Translations under genes and position numbers: made by a program
Source of the DNA: Deltaproteobacteria bacterium
GTDB taxonomy: Bacteria > Desulfobacterota > DSM-4660 > Desulfatiglandales > HGW-15
DNA: 9,378 bases
Assembly (NCBI GenBank): GCA_016926135.1
Contig: JAFGPH010000210.1
Span: 1-9,378 of the forward strand
Direction of reading: 5' to 3'
Shown here: piece by piece, positions 1 through 6,030 of the stretch
Layout of the letters: each line of letters opens with the position of its first letter
How positions within the stretch are numbered: the first letter of the stretch is position 1
Notes under the pieces: model-generated
Database searches by the model: none
Told to the model about the DNA's origin: nothing
Seen by the model: the letters and a program-made list of their open reading frames with translations, nothing else

Positions 1-37
1 AATTGCAGTTGAAGGTAGCCACCTTGAAAATCTCCAT
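1..37 (-). CDS. Exonuclease III-like / EEP-family nuclease, N-terminus only (gene runs off the left edge)
   Basis: Read leftward from the ATG at 35-37, the first twelve codons give MEIFKVATFNCN. This matches the opening beta-strand of exodeoxyribonuclease III and related endonuclease/exonuclease/phosphatase proteins (K-x-A-T-[FW]-N-x-N), where the last Asn helps bind the catalytic metal. A strong ribosome binding site, GGGAGG at 44-49, lies 6 nt upstream, which supports this as a real start rather than a chance frame. If the family is right, it is a cytoplasmic AP endonuclease/3'-5' exonuclease of base-excision repair. Only 12 residues are visible, so the family rests on one motif. It diverges from glpP with about 150 bp between the two starts. 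Confidence 0.6.
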   Translation of the reverse strand, partial: MEIFKVATFNCN

Positions 38-96
38 AACCCGCCTCCCGAGTTACTGAGCAGAGTACAGAATGGACTGGTCTCTCCAGCACTCCA

Positions 97-125
97 TATA
101 GAACACAAAAGGATTCCCATTTCAA
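97..125 (-). promoter_or_regulatory. Possible sigma-70 promoter for the exonuclease-like gene
   Basis: On the minus strand TTGAAA (120-125) and TCTATA (97-102) are separated by 17 bp, about 60 nt before the leftward start codon. The -10 element is a poor match, so this is tentative. Confidence 0.25.
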
Positions 126-138
126 CAAGTGCCTGCGC

Positions 139-167
139 TTGATCTTTGCCCTCTTTTGCTTTACAAA
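139..167 (+). promoter_or_regulatory. Possible sigma-70 promoter for glpP
   Basis: TTGATC (139-144) and TACAAA (162-167) are spaced by exactly 17 bp, each matching 4 of 6 consensus bases. Transcription would begin around 174, leaving a very short leader that still contains the GGGGGA ribosome binding site (175-180). Plausible from position, weak from sequence. Confidence 0.35.
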
Positions 168-186
168 GATCCGCGGGGGATGACAT

Positions 187-765
187 GTGATCGACTTCCT
201 GAAAACCTTAAGAAAACAGCCCGTGATCGCTGCCTTCAGGGACGTGGAGAACCTGCGTGTCTCCGCCCTCAAGGGCGCGGGGGTTCTCTTTATCCTGGGG
301 GGCACGATCTTTGATCTCCCGGGGATTGTGGAACAGGCGGGTCCCTCCGGGAAACTGGTTTTCGTGGATATCGACCTCATCAAGGGCGCAGGCAAGGATG
401 CAGCGGGCATCCGCTACCTTGCCAGGGAGAGCAGGGTTCACGGCATCGTCACCACCAAAAGCAACCTCATCACGAGCGCTCGAAAAGAAGGCCTCATCTC
501 GGTCCAGCGGATCTTTATCCTGGATTCAGAATCCCTTGCTGGCGGCCTCAATGTGGCGGAAAAATCCAGGCCCGATGCGGTCGAGGTGCTCCCCGGGCTG
601 ATCGTGCCGAAAATCATGGACCGGATCAGGGGGAGAACACCCATTCCCATCATTGCCGGAGGCCTGATCACCGCTGACGAAGAGGTCCGTGAGATCCTCC
701 GCTCAGGCGCCCTGGCGATCTCCACCACGACCGCCCGGCTCTTCGAGAAGCCCATCGCCCTGTAG
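187..765 (+). CDS. glpP: GlpP: glycerol-3-phosphate-responsive antiterminator
   Basis: The 192-aa product has the usual length of GlpP. In Bacillus this cytoplasmic TIM-barrel-like RNA-binding protein binds glycerol 3-phosphate and prevents premature termination in the leaders of glp operons. Family features seen: N-terminal PVIAAFRD (res 12-19), VDIDLIKG (60-67), TKSNLI (90-95), RIFILDS (108-114), EVLPG (133-137), IAGGLI (156-161) and GALAISTT (174-181), the last ones resembling a phosphate-binding end of a barrel. The start is GTG at 187, preceded by GGGGGA at 175-180. No glpF, glpK or glpD gene lies in the window, so its target is elsewhere. It is transcribed toward the DUF3795 gene and convergent with it. 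Confidence 0.85.
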   Translation: MIDFLKTLRKQPVIAAFRDVENLRVSALKGAGVLFILGGTIFDLPGIVEQAGPSGKLVFVDIDLIKGAGKDAAGIRYLARESRVHGIVTTKSNLITSARKEGLISVQRIFILDSESLAGGLNVAEKSRPDAVEVLPGLIVPKIMDRIRGRTPIPIIAGGLITADEEVREILRSGALAISTTTARLFEKPIAL

Positions 766-830
766 CAGGACCCCCAAGGCAAGCCGGAAGAAGTCAACTG
801 CAGACCCACAGTAGAGTCACATGGACAATC

Positions 831-854
831 GGTCCGCCGCGACATGCGGCGACC
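831..854. terminator. GC-rich hairpin between convergent genes
   Basis: GGT(c)CGCCGC pairs with GCGGCGACC across a 5-nt loop (gacat): nine pairs with one bulged C. It lies between the end of glpP and the end of the opposing DUF3795 gene. No U-tract follows on either strand, so it is not a canonical intrinsic terminator. A role in stopping or stabilising convergent transcripts is inferred from position only. Confidence 0.35.
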
Positions 855-859
855 CGACA

Positions 860-873
860 CGTGTGATCACACG
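860..873. repeat. Perfect 14-bp palindrome over the DUF3795 stop codon
   Basis: CGTGTGATCACACG is its own reverse complement and includes the TGA stop of the leftward gene. It could be a protein-binding site or a small hairpin. No partner site was seen. Confidence 0.45.
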
Positions 874-1388
874 CTCTTCAGATACCGCCCAATCGCGTGC
901 TTGTGTTTGGCTACGTAGCTGCAGCTCGGCTTTTTGCCGCACTTCCTGCATTTCAGGTCATACGCGGAGTTGATGCTCCCACACTGGGGACAGGTATAGT
1001 TTCCGCTGATTTCTTTCAGCCAGTCTTCATAGCCAATGGCCCTGATCCGCTCCAGGTTCTCGCAAAGCTCGATCCGATGGGGTCTTTCAGATTGAAACTG
1101 TTTCAAATCATCGCAGGGATACTCTGTGCATTCAATACAGAAGTCTATTCCTCGCCCAGCGGCGCAGGGAAACATTTTGCATGTCTCGCAATAAGGTCCT
1201 CTCTTGGACGACCGGCATCCGTAGCACTTAATGGCCTCCTCTGAAAGCTGATATCGTGCCGCCAGTCCCTTTAGCCTTTCCGGATCTTCCTTCGTGGCAA
1301 TGAACAGAGTGCATGCCTCACAGTAAAGGCCACATACGCCGGCCACCCTCTTCTCCGACATGTTGGGTTGGCTTTCTTCTCTTTGCAT
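867..1388 (-). CDS. DUF3795-type cysteine-rich protein with C-terminal zinc ribbon
   Basis: 173 aa with 17 cysteines. The N-terminal half carries the pattern of DUF3795 proteins: GVCGLYCEAC (res 17-26), CYGCR (55-59), CETCKMFPC (67-75) and CIECTEYPC (84-92). A separate CPQCG...CRKCG pair (133-136 and 147-150) looks like a rubredoxin-type zinc ribbon added at the C-terminus. The cysteine pairs suggest metal (Zn or Fe-S) binding, but no member has a function I can assign. No signal peptide or membrane segment is visible. The ATG at 1388 has GGAGGT just upstream. An internal ATG at 1361 (MSEKR) has a weaker site. The GNAT gene ends 26 bp upstream on the same strand, so the two are probably cotranscribed. 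Confidence 0.75.
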   Translation of the reverse strand: MQREESQPNMSEKRVAGVCGLYCEACTLFIATKEDPERLKGLAARYQLSEEAIKCYGCRSSKRGPYCETCKMFPCAAGRGIDFCIECTEYPCDDLKQFQSERPHRIELCENLERIRAIGYEDWLKEISGNYTCPQCGSINSAYDLKCRKCGKKPSCSYVAKHKHAIGRYLKSV

Positions 1389-1414
1389 GTAACCTCCAGC
1401 AGAAGAGTTCGTCC

Positions 1415-2461
1415 CTACATGTCAATGCCATCCACGTACACTGGATCTTTACTGAGCATGAACTTCTCTTTAAGTGGCTTTACGTAGAGGTCAATATCAG
1501 TGGAAATCCTGACAAATCCCTTCAGGCTTTTCAACATGGTGTGGTTTCGCTCGCAGATGCAAAAGATCTGTTTGATATCCCTCCTAAGGGCATAGTTGTT
1601 GACGTATCTGATGAGGATGGACAGATGAGAGGGGTCTCTGTATCCAATGAGAGTAAGCATGATCTGATTCAACTGATCACCCGGTTTGAGGACGATCGGC
1701 AATAGTCCTGTCATATACAATAGTCGTCCCACAATCTTGAACTTCAAATCAAGCGCTTTCATAGTGATTTTCATCACCTGGCTCCAGTCCCAGAAACCCA
1801 GGCAGGCCAGAATTTTTCCCTTGTCTTCCAGGACAAGCAGGTTTTCCATGGAGAATCCAGGCGTCCGGCTGATGAATCGGGTCAAAGACTCAGCAGAGAC
1901 CGGTTCATACAATTCGTGGTTCTTCCACGTTTCGTTCATCAATTCGGCCACATTCTGCATGTCCTCTGAACCGGCAGATCTGATCTTTTCCCTTGAGTTT
2001 GAATCCATCTCCTTTCGGACTGCCAAGCCCGGCATGACCAGTTTGCGCTCCAATGTGAAACCCAAGCTTTCAACGAGCCTGATCGAAGGCAGATTCTTTT
2101 CCATGATCAGGCCGTAAACGAGCACCGCACCGTTTTGTACCAGGTGATCCTCCATGTATTTCAGAAGTTGTTTTGCCAGGTTCTTTTTCCGGTGGTCTGG
2201 ATGAACGAATGTCTGAAACGAATAACCCATCCGACGGAGTTTTCCGTTCACAAGGCCATTTCTCAGCGCGCAGGCGTGGGATGCAATGATCGTATCTCCC
2301 TCGCACGCAGCATAAACCTTGTACGATTCATACGCTTTGGCTCTGGCAAAAAAGTCGGGTGTATTGACGATTGAGACGATGAGTGAGGTGCCTTGCGGAC
2401 ACTGCGCCTGAAGCCGCTGAAGTTCTTCGTTGTCACTCACTGTGGCTTCACGAATACACAT
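1415..2461 (-). CDS. GNAT-family N-acetyltransferase, apparently two tandem GNAT domains
   Basis: 348 aa. The N-terminal half fits a Gcn5-related acetyltransferase using acetyl-CoA: the strand before motif A reaches SFQTFVHPDH (res 81-90), then RKKNLAKQLL (91-100), a variant of the Q/R-x-x-G-x-G/A pyrophosphate loop with N in place of the first G. NLPSIRLVESLGF (123-135) resembles motif B, including the Asn that often contacts CoA. From about residue 160 (AGSEDMQNVAELM) a second, more degenerate GNAT-like domain runs to the end. The substrate cannot be told. Ribosome binding is weak (AAGG, 7 nt before the ATG at 2461). Base composition is visibly more AT-rich than gltX or glpP, which suggests acquisition. 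It is the first gene of a leftward pair with the DUF3795 gene. Confidence 0.75.
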   Translation of the reverse strand: MCIREATVSDNEELQRLQAQCPQGTSLIVSIVNTPDFFARAKAYESYKVYAACEGDTIIASHACALRNGLVNGKLRRMGYSFQTFVHPDHRKKNLAKQLLKYMEDHLVQNGAVLVYGLIMEKNLPSIRLVESLGFTLERKLVMPGLAVRKEMDSNSREKIRSAGSEDMQNVAELMNETWKNHELYEPVSAESLTRFISRTPGFSMENLLVLEDKGKILACLGFWDWSQVMKITMKALDLKFKIVGRLLYMTGLLPIVLKPGDQLNQIMLTLIGYRDPSHLSILIRYVNNYALRRDIKQIFCICERNHTMLKSLKGFVRISTDIDLYVKPLKEKFMLSKDPVYVDGIDM

Positions 2462-2502
2462 TGGATTGCCTTGCGTTTGTCAAATATCCCTCGCAGAGTT
2501 GG

Positions 2503-2537
2503 CGATCTCCGTGCCCTCTGTGACTCTGTGGTGAGAA
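2503..2537. repeat. CTCTGTG-type dispersed intergenic repeat
   Basis: The stretch from GATCTCCGTG through CCCTCTGTGACTCTGTGGTG contains three imperfect copies of a CTC(C/T)GTG unit. On the other strand it reads as CACCACAGAGTCACAGAGGG. From general knowledge, near-identical CACAGAG-phased strings occur between genes in many unrelated bacteria. No function is known to me. Here it sits between the SDR remnant and the GNAT start. Confidence 0.45.
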
Positions 2538-2551
2538 AAGTTCCCAGTTCG

Positions 2552-2756
2552 CTACAGTCCGAGGCTCATCCGGTGTCCGCCATGAACAAACAGCAGTTGT
2601 CCGGTAATCCAGGCGGCTTGTTCAGAGGCAAAAAAATACAACCGTATTGGCAATATCATCCGGCTGGCCTATTCTTCTCAAGGGGGTATCCAGAATCAGA
2701 GCCTCTTCTGCCTCAAGGGGAGTATACCACAACACTTTGGCTCCGGCTTGACGTAA
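2552..2756 (-). pseudogene. Remnant of a short-chain dehydrogenase/reductase (SDR), C-terminal part, frameshifted
   Basis: Reading leftward from about 2756 gives a typical SDR C-terminus: ...EEALILDTPLRRIGQP, then DDIANTVVFF. After one extra T in a run of seven (plus-strand A-run 2630-2636) the frame shifts to ASEQAAWITGQ, LLFVHGGHRMSLGL and a stop at 2552-2554. The PLRRIGQPDDIA and WITGQ...GG blocks are diagnostic of classical NAD(P)-dependent SDRs, where they form the last helix and strand near the dimer interface. The Rossmann nucleotide-binding domain and YxxxK catalytic site are absent. Upstream of 2756 an in-frame stop and the toxin-antitoxin promoter begin. It is therefore a truncated, decaying gene. 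A sequencing error could explain the homopolymer shift but not the missing two thirds. Confidence 0.75.
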
Positions 2757-2776
2757 TCAATAAATTACGCTATCTT
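2748..2776 (+). promoter_or_regulatory. Promoter of the toxin-antitoxin pair
   Basis: TTGACG (2748-2753), a 17-bp spacer, then TATCTT (2771-2776). The -35 matches 5 of 6 and the -10 matches 4 of 6 sigma-70 consensus bases. Initiation would fall near 2783, which is the A of the toxin ATG, so the mRNA may be leaderless. No Shine-Dalgarno sequence is seen before that ATG, which agrees. Confidence 0.6.
2752..2769. promoter_or_regulatory. Inverted-repeat operator inside the toxin-antitoxin promoter
   Basis: CGTAAT (2752-2757) and its exact reverse complement ATTACG (2764-2769) flank a 6-bp AT-rich centre (CAATAA). The repeat fills the space between the -35 and -10 elements, where a bound ribbon-helix-helix antitoxin, alone or with toxin, would block polymerase. 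BrnTA-type modules are known to autoregulate this way. Binding here is inferred. Confidence 0.55.
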
Positions 2777-2782
2777 TACTTT

Positions 2783-3103
2783 ATGAAGAAGCCCGATTCT
2801 TCCCTTGGGCCTGATTGGGATGAAGACAATGTTGAGCACATTGCGGGGCATGGCCTAAAACCCAATCAGGTTGAAGAAGTCTACTATGCCGAGGGGCCCT
2901 TTCCAACTATTGCGCTGGAAAACAAGAAGAAACATGGCTTGGTCACAGAATACCGTTATCGCCTTTGGGGCGCTGACGCCTCCGGGCTGTGCATTGAGGC
3001 GATCATTGCGCCTTATCCCGAGCATGGCGTGTGGCGATGTGTGACGGCATTTCCCATGTCGGCCTCTACCAGAAAAGCCTACATGAAAAGGGTAAAAGGA
3101 TGA
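2783..3103 (+). CDS. BrnT-like toxin of a type II toxin-antitoxin system
   Basis: 106 aa. The protein has the outline of BrnT/DUF4258-like RelE-fold toxins, which act as ribonucleases that halt translation: DWDEDNVEHIAGHGL near the start (W12, H19, H23; BrnT proteins have W-D-x-x-K-x-x-x-N-x-x-K-H-G here), EVEEV-like VEEVYYAEGPF, a strand YRYRLWGADASG (58-68), and a C-terminal WRCVTAFPMSASTRKAY (84-100) equivalent to the usual R-x-I-x-A-R-x-A-x-x-x-E-R-x-x-Y. The frame is open upstream to 2393, but the family match, the promoter and the absence of homology before this point favour ATG 2783. Its stop overlaps the next start (ATGA), and toxin-before-antitoxin order is usual for brnTA. Family assignment is by motif only. 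Confidence 0.65.
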   Translation: MKKPDSSLGPDWDEDNVEHIAGHGLKPNQVEEVYYAEGPFPTIALENKKKHGLVTEYRYRLWGADASGLCIEAIIAPYPEHGVWRCVTAFPMSASTRKAYMKRVKG

Positions 3104-3390
3104 GTAAACTGCCGAAAGCGATCAGAGACAGACTGAGAAAAGAAGCCTGCGATTGGGACGCTGCCATCGCCGGAGAAACCTCCGCGGAAACGGAGGGGCT
3201 ACTGGAGCAGGCCGAACCCTTTGAGGTGCCCCGCCCACCGCGAAGGCCCGTGTCAGTGCGCATGGATTCCTTTGACCTCGCCATGCTCAAGCGCCTTGCC
3301 AGGAAAAAGGGACTGCCCCCTGCCCAGCTCATGGCCATGTGGCTCCACGAGAGGATCGAACAGGAAAAGAGGGAACAGGGCGTTTCATAG
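3100..3390 (+). CDS. BrnA/CopG-like ribbon-helix-helix antitoxin
   Basis: 96 aa. The C-terminal half (res 52-86), starting SVRMDSFDLAMLKRLARKKG and continuing through LPPAQLMAMWLHERI, fits a ribbon-helix-helix DNA-binding domain: a short beta strand with alternating residues, then two helices. The N-terminal half, acidic with WDAAIAG and a Pro-rich linker (EVPRPPRRP), resembles the toxin-binding arm of CopG-type antitoxins. It would neutralise the preceding toxin and repress the shared promoter. ATG 3100 overlaps the toxin stop and is preceded by AAAAGGG at 3086-3092. A longer frame from 3031 exists but lies wholly inside the toxin gene and adds nothing family-like. Confidence 0.7.
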   Translation: MSKLPKAIRDRLRKEACDWDAAIAGETSAETEGLLEQAEPFEVPRPPRRPVSVRMDSFDLAMLKRLARKKGLPPAQLMAMWLHERIEQEKREQGVS

Positions 3391-3598
3391 TCTTCAAAGT
3401 AGGCCCAACAAGAATTCAGAGACCCAAGAGAAGCCGGACTATGTTGCGGGGCGGCAATTCAATCCAATAAGTGCCCCCCTTTGTCATTTAATCCAGCCTA
3501 GAGCGGATCTAAACAAATCATCCCCTTGTCTCCCCCCTCTCTCTGTGCTAACTTCCATTCCTTACTTGACATTGCCCATTCTGGAGGCCGAACCGAAC

Positions 3599-5017
3599 AT
3601 GAGTGCAGACAAAATCGTTACACGTTTTCCACCCAGCCCCACAGGGTATCTCCATATTGGCGGGGCCAGGACCGCCCTCTTCAACTGGCTCTACACAAGA
3701 CAGCGCGGAGGAAAATTCATCCTCAGGATTGAAGACACGGACACGGTCCGATCCACGGAGGAAGCCACCCAGGCCATCATCGAGTCTCTTCAGTGGCTCG
3801 GGCTTGACTGGGACGAGGGACCCTTTTTCCAGTCCCAGCGCTATCCGCTCTACCGGGAGTTCGTGGAGAGGTTGCTCTCCTCGGGAAGGGCCTACTACTG
3901 TGTCTGCACCCCTGAGGAACTGGAGGTGCGGCGCCAGGAGGCCAAAGCGAAGGGTCTCAAGCCCAAGTACGACGGGAAATGCCGCGAGCTCGGGCTCGGA
4001 CCTGGGTCCAATTCCGTGGTCCGCCTGAAATCCCCCCAAGGCGGCAAGACCGTGTTCCAGGATCTGGTGAAGGGGCCGGTCGCCTTTGACAATTCCGAAC
4101 TGGACGACCTGGTGCTGCTCCGCTCTGACGGAAGCCCCACCTATCACATGGCCGTGGTGGCGGACGACATTTCCATGGGCATCACCCACGTGATCCGGGG
4201 GGACGATCACGTGAACAACACACCCCGGCAAATCCTCATCTACCAGGCCCTCGGAGAACCCCTTCCCTTTTATGCCCATGTGCCCATGATCCTGGGACAC
4301 GACCGGACCAGGTTGAGCAAGCGCCACGGCGCCACCTCGGTCCTGGCTTACCGGGATCTGGGGTTCCTGCCCCATGCCCTGCTCAACGCCCTTGCCAGGA
4401 TCGGCTGGTCCTACGGGGACCAGGAGAAATTCACCAAGGAGGAACTCATCGAGAAGTTCTCCCTCGAAAATGTGGGCAAATCGGCAGGCATCTTCAACAT
4501 GGAAAAGCTCCTGGATTTGAACGCCCAGTACATCCGCGAGACAGAGACTGCCTCTCTGGTGGACCTGCTGATCCCTCCTCTCGAGAACCTGGGTTTCAGG
4601 GATCTGGATCGAAACAAGGTCCTCCAGGCAGTGGAAACCCTCAAGCCGAGAAGCAAAACGCTCGTGGAGATGGCCGATGGGGCCCACTTCTATTTCGAGG
4701 ACAAGATCGTTTACGAGCAAAAGGCAGAGCAGAAGTTCCTGAAACCGGACGTCGTGGAACTTCTCAAGGACATCAGGACCCGCATGGCCGGAATCCAGGA
4801 TTTCACCCAGAAGGACCTGGAACAGGTATTCGTGGAATTCCTGGAGCCGAGGCAGATCAAGCTCAACAGGATCGCCCAGCCGCTCCGGGTCGCCCTCACG
4901 GGCAAGACCGCGAGCCCGGGCCTCTTCGAGGTCATGGAGGTACTGGGAAAGCACAAGGTGCTCGACAGGGTTGATGCGGCTATCGCCCATATTGAAAGAG
5001 ATGGAGTAATGGAGTAG
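3599..5017 (+). CDS. gltX: Glutamyl-tRNA synthetase (class I aminoacyl-tRNA synthetase)
   Basis: 472 aa, normal for bacterial GluRS, which charges tRNA-Glu with glutamate in the cytoplasm. Seen: FPPSPTGYLHIGG (res 10-22) with the HIGH-type signature at 19-22; RIEDTD (43-48); RLSKR (238-242), the KMSKS-type ATP loop; and a zinc site C101-x-C103...Y124-x-x-x-C128 like that of E. coli GluRS. HVIRGDDHVNNTPRQ (197-211) is the conserved active-site segment. The C-terminal anticodon-binding domain is complete. ATG 3599 is supported by GGAGG at 3583-3587 (11 nt away) and by motif distances; the frame is open further upstream but that part overlaps the antitoxin. The final codons (GVME) and stop lie inside an inverted repeat. 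Whether it also charges tRNA-Gln cannot be decided here. Confidence 0.97.
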   Translation: MSADKIVTRFPPSPTGYLHIGGARTALFNWLYTRQRGGKFILRIEDTDTVRSTEEATQAIIESLQWLGLDWDEGPFFQSQRYPLYREFVERLLSSGRAYYCVCTPEELEVRRQEAKAKGLKPKYDGKCRELGLGPGSNSVVRLKSPQGGKTVFQDLVKGPVAFDNSELDDLVLLRSDGSPTYHMAVVADDISMGITHVIRGDDHVNNTPRQILIYQALGEPLPFYAHVPMILGHDRTRLSKRHGATSVLAYRDLGFLPHALLNALARIGWSYGDQEKFTKEELIEKFSLENVGKSAGIFNMEKLLDLNAQYIRETETASLVDLLIPPLENLGFRDLDRNKVLQAVETLKPRSKTLVEMADGAHFYFEDKIVYEQKAEQKFLKPDVVELLKDIRTRMAGIQDFTQKDLEQVFVEFLEPRQIKLNRIAQPLRVALTGKTASPGLFEVMEVLGKHKVLDRVDAAIAHIERDGVME

Positions 5018-5074
5018 TGGGGGAGAAGAAGAGCAGTTCTTTCTTTACCATCACTCCAGTACTCCAATACTCCA
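5002..5074. repeat. Imperfect inverted repeat of TGGAGTA units across the gltX stop
   Basis: The left arm TGGAGTAATGGAGTAGTGG (5002-5020) pairs with the right arm CCAGTACTCCAATACTCCA (5056-5074) at 17 of 19 positions. An inner AAGAA/TTCTT stem (5026-5030 with 5037-5041) can extend the fold. Each arm is built from 8-9-bp direct units (TGGAGTAN / ACTCCARTN). The left arm encodes the last residues and the stop codon of gltX. Part of the right arm recurs at 6114-6128. It looks like a dispersed intergenic repeat that has invaded the gene end. There is no adjacent U-run, so an intrinsic terminator is not supported. Confidence 0.7.
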
Positions 5075-5115
5075 GTCTTCCCCATTTCTGAGTTTTTTCC
5101 AGGCGAGGGACGTTC

Positions 5116-6030
5116 GTGGTAGACGACCCCAGGAACAAACCCCGTCTCACCCACCAGGACATTTTGTCCTTCAACTTCATCAGGAGCTCGGTCCCCTTCG
5201 TCTTCCGGAGACATTACCACTCCGGGCTCCGATCTCACATCATGGAGGTGCTCCGCGTGGAGGACGTGGAAAGAGAGAACCAAGGGATCGTGGTGGACAG
5301 CCTCAAGCGGTTCCCGAGGGCGATCCCATCGAAGATGCTGAGGGTGTTCCGAACGAGGTTCAGGGATTTGAGGGAAGCTGAGGAGGAGCTCCGGAGAGTG
5401 AAGCTCGTGGAGACATTCCTCGCCCCTGAATATATGGCCCTCTCCAACGAGTTCCTCGTGGATTTCATCGGAATGGGGACACGGGATTTTCTGCTCTGCG
5501 GCTTGCAGGAGTATGTACCCGGGGAAAACCTGGACCCCTGGAGCCCCCTGGAGGGCCGCCATCTCCTTCCCCTTTTCCACCATATGGCCAGCGGTCGTAG
5601 CGGGCCTCCGGGCCCCGACAGAGAGAAGATTTGGCTGAAAACCCTGAAGGAGCAAGCCCTTGAATTCGCGAGAAGGATCAGGGCCATGATTCTGGAGGCC
5701 GGACACATCCCTGATCTGGCCGGAGTGGGCAACCTGATCATCACCCCCTCGGGATCGGTCCGGCTCGTGGACATCAACAATATCTCCAGGGTCTCATTGG
5801 ATGCCACGATTACCCTGGATGACCGGGGCTACCCTGTCTGCGACAAATCCGTGGAGGCGCTCTCCCTCCTGGAGCGGGGCCTTCTCGAGATCGCTCTCGA
5901 TCCAGGGGATCCCATCTACAGGACCTATCTCGATCCCGAAAGGATGAAAGAGGTGAAGGCTCTCGAGGCCGAATTCCATCGGTCAATGGCAGCGCAAGCT
6001 GTCAGTACCCCTACGAGCTTTGAGCTTTGA
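5116..6030 (+). CDS. Uncharacterised protein with kinase/phosphotransferase-like C-lobe
   Basis: 304 aa, not recognised as a named family. The segment CGLQEYVPGENLDPW (128-142) resembles a kinase hinge, and PDLAGVGNLIITPSGSVRLVDINN (199-222) resembles the catalytic loop plus the DFG-equivalent strand of protein-kinase-like and APH phosphotransferases (D200, N206, D219). The D-to-N gap is one residue longer than the usual D-x-x-x-x-N, the HxD His is not in place, and no clear ATP-binding Lys or Gly-rich loop is visible. It may therefore be an atypical kinase or a pseudokinase. No signal peptide or membrane span is seen. GTG 5116 has GAGGGA at 5105-5110. It begins 98 bp after gltX on the same strand and may be cotranscribed. 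Its last codons fall in a GAGCTTT tandem repeat. Confidence 0.65.
   Translation: MVDDPRNKPRLTHQDILSFNFIRSSVPFVFRRHYHSGLRSHIMEVLRVEDVERENQGIVVDSLKRFPRAIPSKMLRVFRTRFRDLREAEEELRRVKLVETFLAPEYMALSNEFLVDFIGMGTRDFLLCGLQEYVPGENLDPWSPLEGRHLLPLFHHMASGRSGPPGPDREKIWLKTLKEQALEFARRIRAMILEAGHIPDLAGVGNLIITPSGSVRLVDINNISRVSLDATITLDDRGYPVCDKSVEALSLLERGLLEIALDPGDPIYRTYLDPERMKEVKALEAEFHRSMAAQAVSTPTSFEL

Noticed and set aside
860..873. CRP-type binding site (TGTGA...TCACA)
   Set aside because: The half-sites are adjacent with no 6-bp spacer, and the palindrome is at a gene end, not upstream of a promoter.
2393..2782. Long N-terminal extension of the toxin frame
   Set aside because: The frame is open by chance. 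It overlaps the GNAT start, the CTCTGTG repeat, the SDR remnant on the other strand and the TA promoter. Family similarity begins only at 2783.
3448..3479. Inverted repeat GGGGCGGCA...TGCCCCCC after the antitoxin gene as a terminator
   Set aside because: The stem has a mismatch and a loop of about 15 nt, with only a weak T-rich stretch after it.
3566..3571. Perfect TTGACA before gltX
   Set aside because: No -10-like hexamer lies 16-18 bp downstream, and that position would fall beyond the ribosome binding site. A weaker extended -10 pair (TTGTCT 3526-3531, TGCTAACTT 3546-3554) is possible but not convincing.
3548..4990. 480-codon leftward open frame opposite gltX
   Set aside because: It mirrors the gltX coding strand and has no recognisable motif. 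High GC keeps the opposite frame free of stops.
5048..5074. CRISPR or other array from the ACTCCA units
   Set aside because: The units are 8-9 bp, contiguous and lack spacers. This is a simple tandem/inverted repeat.
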